Positions 55,956-64,000 of a stretch of DNA of 64,000 bases are shown here, piece by piece. Location of the stretch: the NCBI GenBank assembly GCA_036927565.1, contig JAYESD010000004.1:92508942-92572941 (forward strand). Reading direction: 5' to 3'. The DNA comes from Tuctoria greenei (Eukaryota; Streptophyta; Magnoliopsida; Poales; Poaceae). The translations under genes and the position numbers were made by a program. Under the pieces are notes generated by a model that worked only from the letters and a program-made list of their open reading frames with translations, was not told the origin of the DNA and ran no database searches. Within the stretch, counting starts at the first letter, position 1. Every line of letters begins with the position of its first letter.

Positions 55956-58079
55956 AGCGAATAGAAGAATGGAAATGATTAGGGAACGATTGGTAAAAGA
56001 GGGTCATTGACTAAGGACCATGACAATGCCCTTAAAGTCTTGGGTTCTGCAGGATTGTGACTACCTTAAGACACCTTGTGGAACTCCAAGTTTAGCTTTT
56101 GGTGACTGAAGCCTCCAGGTTGATAATCTTGATAGGATGCGCGACATGATGATATCACGTCGTAAAGTTTTTACGTCTTTCACTAAACTTCTATCGCTGT
56201 TCTCTTACACTGATATAATATCTTGTCTTGTCCTAGTCTTGACTTGAAGAATCAGCGTTGCTCTTTGCTTCCCGAGATTACCTCGATAGTTTGAAACTAT
56301 CCTTGCATTGGTTCTTGGTTGCTTGCTTGGTTTTGCATAGGTCCTTACAAATTAATATGGTATTTCACCTTCCATGAGTTAAAATGTTTTACGAGGTTAA
56401 ACAACAAATCATTAACCTCGTTTGAGGTTTTGTCAACCATAGGGACCTTTAGCTGTGTGATAAGAGTATCAAAGAACGCAATGCTCTTATGTGATTAAAA
56501 CATCAGGAACACTGAAGATATGGCAACTATAAGATTATTGGATATATCAACATCTTCAAACACTAGTAGTAGAAGACGAATACTCTTTACAGTGGCACAC
56601 GAGGATTTAAGGATTCAATATCCTCACATGTTTCCAACACAACAAAGAACTCAATCATAAGATAACTACAAGGTTCTCGGAGTATCAGGTTACAATATAC
56701 CAACGCAAGATCTCAGATGGACCCAAAGAGTTTCACGAGGTTTACAATCGAACGGTATCCTCGTGAGTAAAGAGATTTCATGGATTTTACAAGGTTGATC
56801 ATCGAACTGATGACCACTCGATGATGAACGGCATAGTTACAACAATCAAGGTACTTGAACCTAAACAAGTCAAGGATGGAAGTTCAAGTGTTCGTTTAGT
56901 TGCAAGTGAGGTTGAGTAATCGGTTTCCCAAGTATTACTCAATGGAAAGGAGATCAACAATGTAAGAAGTCAAATGAAGATGGTAAAATGATCGTAGTCA
57001 TTAGACACCTTAGAATCGTTTGAATGGGGTACACAATCTTGCTCTAAATTTTAGTATTACCGTGCATTCTATCATTGGAGTTTCCTTGGTAATGATGCTT
57101 CATGATGCATCACATGGGGTATGGTGCAATGCCTATGCACATGGTATGGTGCAAATGGTGCATATGTATGGTGCAAATGGTGCATATGTATGGTGCAATA
57201 GCTTTTATAGTTTGAGCACGAACAAGTAAACCACTCACACACAACTCAATAACTCTTTGATGATTTACAATGTTTGGATATTGAGGTCGTGAAAGACACT
57301 CAGTGAGTAGCGTTACTTTCATAACGCGACCACGATCAAAGAATTTCACATTTAAGGCTATTAGCAAGGAATGTGGGAAATATACCACGTTACCTCGACC
57401 TTTTGAAAGCTTGTTAATGTTCTAACCAACTTGATTATTTCTTCATCTAAGTCTTAGAGATAATACTTGACTCGAGGAGTAACTTCAACCAGAGAAAACA
57501 ACTGACTAATGTCTTTAGTGATGCTTCACTTAATCTTCGCTTCGATCTGGCGGGAGGAACTGATATCCTTCTTGATTACTTTAGTAGAGTTGAAGTCACA
57601 CTATTCCAGAGTAATTCAACCTGGTGGTGGAGCTTGAATCCTCTTGAAGTTGTAATCTCAATTGATCGTCTTCTTGTTGACACGACTCGTTATAACCAAC
57701 GTTGATGGTTGAACACCACGATTACTTGAGTGCTCGCCTTCCACCTTAAAGTTTCAAACCAGGATGTCGAAGCGTACTTAAACAATCCTCATGGGAAGAC
57801 GATATGCAACTCGAGTAATTGCGACCTGCGTTCAACATCACAAGATGTGATGTGGCAAGTCACATAAATAAGACACAACCATGACCATCAAAAGAAATGG
57901 GGTTTGATTGAGTCAAGCACCAGATTTCCATCAGTAAATGGTTGAGTCACAACATCTGGTGGTTTCAAAGTTTCTCGAAATGAAGTCGAAGACCATTTAC
58001 CTAACCAAAACGAAATGTACACACTGATTCAGTTCCGGTTGCAACCAGACCAGCCTGTACGCAACTTCAGTTTTGGTTC
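55956..58079 (-). other. Non-coding interior of the large element, distal part
   Basis: I find no gag or pol motif on either strand and no long reading frame. The only regular structure is a 22-bp tandem repeat at 57144-57200. Confidence 0.6.
57144..57200 (+). repeat. 22-bp tandem repeat, about 2.6 copies
   Basis: The unit GTATGGTGCAAATGGTGCAT (plus two bases) occurs at 57144-57165 and 57166-57187, with a partial third copy to 57200. Confidence 0.85.
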
Positions 58080-59047
58080 AGCAAATGTCGAAATCAGATC
58101 TTTAGGTGAATAAAAAAGTTAAATTACACTTCAAGACCTTTCCAAAAAGTATTGGTTTGCCTCTAGATCATCTCTGATTTGCATGTTATGCTATTTTAAA
58201 GTTAGCAGATTTTTCTGCACTTTCAGCAGAACCTGCTTAAAAAGTAGCAGTTTTAATCTAAAGTTTTCAGGCCATTCTATTCGAAATCTGGAAATATTCT
58301 TATTTACAAAGTTGTAGACAATGTAATAATATTCCAAGAATATATTTATTTGTATGCATATCAGTCCTTGTTCAAAAGATATGAAATCTTGAAGTTTGCT
58401 AAAAATTCAGCATTCAGAAGAAATGGGGGTTCAGTTCAAATCTGGAGCCAATTAGAAAAACTGTAGCTATCTCACTAACTTTTTCAACGGTTACTCACGT
58501 GGCCCTATTGGATGTAAGGTCTGTGAGTTATGGTTCAAAATCAGAAATACACAGATTGCTGTCCAGTTTGGTTGATTCGGAACAGTTTTGCGATTTTTCC
58601 AAATATCAACCACTTAAAAAAAGGATTCTGGTCTTGAGTTGAATAGAAAAATTGTAGAGGATATCCAAATATTTCTAAAGAGTATTTACTTGCCCTCATA
58701 TCACTTCTGGTTGAGGAGATATGGAATTTTAAAATTCGACCAAGTTCCGAGATTTTTAACTGAAACTTGGCAGCTGATTTTGTCCACAATTTTCAAATAG
58801 AGAAACATTGATATTTGCAGAAATAATATATTGCATACTTTTGACACACATCTTCAGTATTCCATAAATGTAAATTATGAAGTCATTTGACGATCCTACT
58901 AGAAATTACAATCCACAGAGCAACTGAATACATAACTGTCCAGATTCTTTACTGCTATGACACCTTAAACGATACTTCAATTTGGACCTGGTTATTGCGA
59001 GTTTTATGTGACATTCTGGCTCAAGCCTTAATAGGATTGATAGAATA

Positions 59048-59175
59048 CTCATACCACCAAGGTATACCTTCTTTTCCGGAAGCTCACCTGCAAAGAACTC
59101 TGAAGTTAAGCGTGCTTGGCTCGGAACAATTTGTGGATGGGTGACCGACCGCGAAGTTTTCCCGGGTGCGCACGA
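59048..59175 (+). ncRNA. 5S rRNA-derived segment in Cassandra LTR 1
   Basis: The segment aligns with plant 5S rRNA, best over AACTCTGAAGTTAAGCGTGC and GGATGGGTGACCGACC. It keeps the internal Pol III control region: an A-box-like part at 59105-59119 and a C-box-like part at 59135-59157. It is a transposon-borne copy, not a ribosomal gene. The upstream quarter is poorly matched. Confidence 0.85.
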
Positions 59176-59531
59176 GTGAGGACAAAGTGCACAGAAAAGA
59201 CTAATGTTGGTCTGTGGGGCTAGTCTGTGATCCTATAGAGCTGTCAGGAATAACGACCGCCAAGCCCGTAGTAGCTGGGGTGTTACGGAATGGTATCAGA
59301 GCCGACCCTCGCGGTTTCACGGGTGCATACGGGTTAGGGACGTGGGTACGTACGCATGACGCGTGTGTCCTCTAGGAGGGACACGGTATGGTACGTATGC
59401 CAGTACTGAACGTATAGACGTGGCCAAGAGGGGACGTTCCTGGCTTGGCAGTTGACCGACGAGGACGTCGGTCTTCTAAGGGGGGTGGATTGTGACATTC
59501 TGGCTCAAGGCTTAATAGGATTGATAGAATA

Positions 59532-59659
59532 CTCATACCACCAAGGTATACCTTCTTTTCCGGAAGCTCACCTGCAAAGAATTCTGAGGTTAAGCGTGCT
59601 TGGCTAGGAACAATTTGTGGATGGGTGACCGACCGGGAAGTTTTCCCGGGTGCGCACGA
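59532..59659 (+). ncRNA. 5S rRNA-derived segment in Cassandra LTR 2
   Basis: A second copy in the right LTR, with a few substitutions relative to LTR 1 (for example GAATTCTGAGG for GAACTCTGAAG). The C-box region reads GGATGGGTGACCGACCGGGA, closer to the usual 5S sequence than in LTR 1. Confidence 0.85.
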
Positions 59660-60800
59660 GTGAGGACAAAGTGCACAGAAAAGACTAGTGTTGGTCTGTG
59701 GGGCTAGTCTGTGATCCTATAGAGCTGCCAGGAGTAACAACCGCCAGGCTCGTAGTGGCTGGGGTGCTACATTTTAGCCTTAGCGTTGAATAGGAAATTG
59801 ATAGAGGACTCTTTAAACTTTCCAGACATGTATATGTATGCATATTTTGCTTTTCTAATTTAAGAGTTATGGCTGTTCAAGTTCAGAAACTTTCTGGCTG
59901 TTTCAGATAGCACTGTACACAGGTACTAACTTCAACTCTAGTTTCTAATTAGTTCTAAATCGAATTTGAGGTAACAATGAATAGAAAAGTTGTAGAATAG
60001 TTCTTACCCTTTCCAAAAATGTATCACAATAGACTAGAAGAGCTTTATACAAATAATTAAGGCAAAAATTCAGATACTTGTTTATACAATTTCAGAACAG
60101 CAGTTGATTTAGTTAGAGAAGATTTTCATCACCTTACAACGGTCTATTGGCTTGGAGGTCAATAGAAAACTTATAGAATACTTCAAGATCTATACAAATT
60201 ATATTCATTTGCCTCCATAGCCCTTCAAATTGAAGAAATATGAATTTTTTAAAGGTGGACATTGCTACTAGATTTCTGAAGTGAATTTGACAAAATTTTC
60301 TTTGTTTGTGGCTGGTTTGATCTCTGTTTTTCAAAGAGATAACATCACAACTTGACAGCAAGTTACATTAAAAACTTGTTGTACATGTCGTAAGGTTTCC
60401 GAAAATGTGACTGTATACAGAACTGTCAGCTAGGTGTTCAGATTTGATAGAGGTTGGAACTTCGAGTTTTTCCTCGGTTTTCATGAGGATTCTGACCTAA
60501 AGTTCAATAGAAAAGATGCAGAGGACTCGCTACACTTTCTAAACAGGTATTATAGACCTTCATTGGTCAAGTCTACAAGGAGTTATGGACAAAATGGTGA
60601 AGGGTTCAGATCTGATTCAGATGCAGTCAAGCTCCGACAGGGTTTAAAATTATGTACATTGAAATAGGATAGCAATGCAGTTTGCTGTCGAGGTACACAG
60701 GAAACATTTAGAAGACTTCCTAGCCTTTTCGAGCCTGTAACATACACCTCTATTGGATTAATAAACCAAGAGATATGACTTTTCAAAGTCAGGTCAAATT

Positions 60801-61930
60801 CTGCTCAAAAAGAGAACTCGCCGGCTTCGAAACACATGAGTTGGAAACAAACTCAAATTTTGAAACATAGCTCAAAACTCAAGCTCGATAGCTAGAACTT
60901 GCTTTACAACTAATCATCTGCTTTGGAACTAAATGGAACATGAAAGAGAACTTGACGACTTTCTCATCCATAGCATATCACTATGGATCTTCATGCTTAT
61001 CCAAAGTCTCACTCGGGCGAAGTCGAGCTAAACTCTCACCAAAAACAAAGAAATTTGGTTCGCCTAATCTTGAAGAGATATATTTTCTATTGTCCATAAG
61101 ATACCAGCAACTGATACTTGGGCTTAATATAAATATGAAGCCATTCTTTCGTGGGGATGGTCAAAGTATCAAGAATGATACTTAGGGTACTACGTGCCTT
61201 ACCAAATAAAAATTCTAAGCGGTATATCCAGATACGTCTATAGGTAGTTCTAATATCGATCACTCACAAACGTATTCTACAAGGGTCACTACCGGAGTTA
61301 GTGTACCTGCAGAAGAAAAATAATCCCCTTTCAAACCATCACACCTCAAGGGCGGCACGGGGAAACACGACAGGCAGTCACAATAATATATATGAAAGTA
61401 AATGCATATGACCCTGGTGTGAGTCGCCCTCGAGCGAAGTCGTGTCTCGAGGTACATGGTTGTACTACGTCTGTACGGCAAAGACTCTCGTACGAACCGG
61501 CTTATACACACTCAGGAAAACGTGTTTCGCATGTTCCCATAGAACATGAATAGTTCTAGAGAAGCATACTATCGGGTTATCTACCACTCCACGGGGTCTC
61601 CCACTGATTTTATGTCACGCTGGGGTACCACATGTCATATGTTCCCAGAAACATGAATAGTTTCAGAGACTATATTGATGTTCCGTGCTAAGCCACGAAA
61701 ATATCACATACCACACATCGTATGCAGAGCTTACCGAGATTGATCCGCTCTCGGTGGCGTACCTTACCTCTTACCTTGAAGACGGAACGTCGTTACATAA
61801 TATGATAACAAGTAAGTTAGTTCACAACCTTTATAACTTATACTAGTAGTAGTCCTTAATGGTCATATAGCTAATCATCACTCGACAACTTTGTAAATAG
61901 ACTCTTTTCGAGTGTGCTATTCCCAATGAA
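60801..61930 (-). other. Non-coding interior of the large element, next to primer site
   Basis: I recognise no coding sequence. Two related strings containing ATGTTCCCA and AACATGAATAGTT (about 61529-61565 and 61636-61672) form a spaced direct repeat with internal dyad symmetry. This is the leader region after the 5' LTR, where packaging signals would be expected; that is inference. Confidence 0.5.
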
Positions 61931-61942
61931 GCTCTGATACCA
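61931..61942 (-). other. Primer-binding site of the large non-autonomous element
   Basis: GCTCTGATACCA, the reverse complement of TGGTATCAGAGC, directly abuts the right LTR. It fixes the element orientation as minus. Confidence 0.88.
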
Positions 61943-64000
61943 TGTCTGTGGGGACCGCGGTCCCGACGTCCAAGGATCTCATTGGGTGGTGCCGTGCGAT
62001 GCGGCACCTAACAGCACACACGGTAAGAATGCAAAACAAACAAACTTTTTATTTCACAATAAGAAGAGTTTACAAAACAGTGTACAACAGAGGTACACAC
62101 GCAACGGAAAATATATACTCATAATCTCACTTAACTGAGCAGGAGAGAAGACGTCCATACCCTAGGGCACTTCTCACTAGCAACCTGAAGAACATACAAC
62201 AGCAGCGTGGTTCACATGAGATTCATCTCAACACCTCGAGGTCTCATGTACAACCTGAACAACAGAAATAAACCTAATACCTACAATAATCGTTAAAGCG
62301 CAAACATGAGCAGACGACTCATCAAGACTGACCCGTCTCACTATTTATGAGACGCTACATGCAAGGGGACAGTAATATAGGAAAGTTGAATTGCATAAAG
62401 TACTCACCTAATAGTAAACCCTTATTTTTCAAGTTTTAAATAGCAAATGACATTCCTTGGGCATGGCACATCTTAAACTCCACAATCAAACAAGAAACGC
62501 TTCATCCATGATATGACATGCCCAAAGCACATAAGCCATAGACAGGTTACGTGTTCATGAAGTGTAAACTTTAATTGTACTACTGCTAAGCCATAGAAGG
62601 TTGCAATACAATAATATATAATCAGCAATATAGCATTTTCATTATATTTCAACTACTCTTATTCACTACGTCACGACACAGTGAAAAAGTGGTACTCTAT
62701 TACCGCGAGGGACGATGATTGAAATCAGGACACACCCAAACAACACGACACTTACGAACTTTCGGAAGCGCCAGCGAGTACTTACAATAGTACCTACATA
62801 ACACTTCAGTACTAGTCGTATATGGCCACCTTTCATCCAACACTCGAATGCCGAACCGGTCGATCCGTCATGGCCAGGAGGTCCCTGCGTGGGGCATAAT
62901 CTGACGTGCCCACCAACTGATTTACACCTTGCTGCCCTCGACCCACGCCTATAAAAAAGAACGGTATGCCTCGACAAACCAGTATCAAGCTACGTCAGTT
63001 TGCTTGAGCCCATTTCTACAGTATGTCGCTGGTACAATTCAGGCTTGTCCACCAGGGCCGCATACGGCGCGGGCCTTAATCGACACAGTCAGAGCTATGC
63101 AACCAAGACCACGTCTTGTCGCTTCCTACTCATCTCTAACTGGTCTCCAGTTCATACTAATAGCCATTCTTTATATTTACCCGACCCAGTGTAGATGAGT
63201 GTCATCTTTCTATCTCGCATGTAGATTCCAACTACTCGACTTCTATCGGTTTCCTGACAACATTAGCATGGGAGTTGCTACACGGGTATGTGAGCGATTC
63301 TAACCACTCCCTAGGTCGTTTGGTGATGCAAGTGGATGTCAAACACCTTAAACATAATGCACAAACATATGAAGATGTAAGGTCAATGAAAATTGCAAAG
63401 ACACTGTATGAACTTAAATGCTAATCGGGGCTTGCCTTAGTTTGTGACTCTATATCAATGACAGTTGTTATAGCTTAACTTTCTCCGAAGATTCCGCCTA
63501 GGGACTTCAAGATGGGCACCCTGGCCTTCTCCTCCAAGCAAATATTCTCATCGATCATCAATCATAACATTCCTGTCGACATGATATGCATATAAGTAAT
63601 TAAGGTAACTTAATAAAAGACTATAAGAGGTGGTTTAAACTTTAAGAACAAGGAGTTTGACTTGGAATGACAGGTATGCCTCTGTTGTGTGGGTAGTTAG
63701 AGGATGAGTCAAGGTGGACATAGTAGTGTCGGTATGAATGGAAAGGTAAAATGTAAGGCTACATTGCAACTTAGTAGACAACACTTAATGTCATGCCACT
63801 TAAGAGGTATAAGATTGAAGGATGAAGAAGTACTGTACTGAGTGATGTAAGGAGGACTAAGCGATCATGGTGGAGCATTGAAAGCTTAAGGCATGAGTGA
63901 ACTATTCAACAAGAGGTCGTGACTCAGAAGTCGACCAATGACGTTACACAAACTCATTAAGGGGTAAACCTAATTAAGTGACAAGTGTTGTCGTAGGGTT
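61943..64000 (-). repeat. 5' LTR of the large non-autonomous element, partial
   Basis: It matches 50903 to about 52960 over its whole visible length with scattered substitutions and small indels. By comparison with the other LTR it should extend about 3 kb beyond the window. Confidence 0.88.

Larger units (their letters stand above)
59007..59771 (+). mobile_element. Complete Cassandra-type TRIM element
   Basis: Two 281-bp LTRs (59007-59287 and 59491-59771) start TGTGACATTC and end GTTACG/GCTACA. The primer site TGGTATCAGAGCC is at 59291-59303 and the purine tract CTAAGGGGGGTGGA is just before the second LTR. The 5-bp target duplication TTTTA is exact (59002-59006, 59772-59776). The interior is about 200 bp and non-coding. 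5S rRNA sequence in each LTR is diagnostic of Cassandra. The LTRs differ at about 14 positions by eye. Confidence 0.93.
58080..60800. repeat. Degenerate internal repeat array of the large element
   Basis: Irregular modules of roughly 190-370 bp share a core order: GAATAGAAAAGTTGTAGA-like string, CTTTCCAAA, a short TAT/TGCAT string, a TTTGCCTC-like string, then GAGATATGG-like. Clear cores start near 58115, 58640, 59785, 59975, 60155 and 60510. Divergence is high. Cassandra is inserted between modules. The modules have no coding potential that I can see. Confidence 0.55.
50903..64000 (-). mobile_element. Large non-autonomous LTR element (LARD-like), 5' LTR runs out of window
   Basis: A direct repeat with an offset of 11,040 bp (start 50903 versus 61943) marks two LTRs. 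GCTCTGATACCA at 61931-61942 is the reverse complement of the tRNA-Met primer site and abuts the right LTR. A polypurine tract lies at 55919-55955 in minus orientation. So the element reads right to left, with its 3' LTR at 50903-55918 and 5' LTR from 61943 outward. The 6 kb interior has no gag or pol, which fits a LARD. LTR blocks shared with gypsy1 suggest it uses Tekay/Del-type proteins in trans. It is inserted in the gypsy2 LTR. Confidence 0.82.

Noticed and set aside
59048..59175. A ribosomal 5S gene
   Set aside because: The segment is duplicated in two LTRs with primer site, purine tract and target duplication, so it is Cassandra, not rDNA.
61529..61672. Heat-shock element pair
   Set aside because: The GTTCC/GGAAC-like dyads have wrong spacing for a standard heat-shock element, and only two copies are present. 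Recorded as a spaced repeat only.
1..64000. Intact host protein-coding genes or tRNA genes
   Set aside because: After reading both strands, every substantial frame could be assigned to transposon genes, LTR composition or the CLASSY-like fragments. I saw no convincing tRNA or host gene model.

Overview
This 64 kb window is plant nuclear DNA, most likely from a grass. It is a nest of transposable elements with no intact host gene that I can recognise. The plant assignment rests on LTR retrotransposons primed by initiator tRNA-Met (TGGTATCAGAGC), En/Spm-type CACTA transposons, a Cassandra element carrying 5S rRNA sequence, and fragments that read as a plant CLASSY-type SNF2 remodeller. The grass assignment is weaker: it rests on the CACTACTACAA terminus and the GC-rich LTR leaders. 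Almost every reading frame is broken by stops or frameshifts.

Positions 1-28600 hold a layered Copia nest. The outermost element (C) runs in from the left and ends with its 3' LTR at 28600. Its extra 3' gene is split by a solo LTR of family B (341-25862, itself split). That solo LTR is split by a nearly complete Copia element A (1261-25099, target duplication CTTGG). Element A contains a second family-B solo LTR (3683-5531, duplication AAGTG) and a complete family-B Copia on the minus strand (10978-21223, duplication GCTGC). A and C belong to one family and share an unusual third gene between pol and the 3' LTR.

Positions 28601-34023 are the right half of a Ty3/gypsy chromovirus (gypsy1), cut in its reverse transcriptase by C. 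It has RT, RNase H, integrase, a chromodomain remnant and part of a 3' LTR. Positions 34024 to about 47100 are CACTA DNA: a left terminus with CCGCCTG-type subterminal repeats, a minus-strand gene combining a Transposase_24/TNP1-like region with a Ulp1-like cysteine protease, a LINE fragment, a GC-rich block and a duplicated subterminal region. A second CACTA terminus at 41426 is followed by a TNP2-like transposase on the plus strand, interrupted by an LTR element (44307-46024, duplication CCCAC).

Positions 47105-48131 hold CLASSY-like SNF2 helicase fragments on both strands, a MITE, and a near-perfect foldback whose arms encode a helicase motif. I consider this the most interesting locus. 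Positions 48132-50902 are the 3' part of a second gypsy chromovirus (gypsy2). Its LTR is cut by a large non-autonomous minus-strand LTR element with ~5 kb LTRs (50903 to beyond 64000). That element has no coding capacity, has degenerate internal repeats, and hosts a complete Cassandra (59007-59771).

The elements do not form a pathway. They record successive insertions. Three themes recur: a palindromic GGACTAGTCC motif in LTRs of both Copia and gypsy elements, non-autonomous elements nested in one another, and fragments of a host silencing gene beside a transposase.
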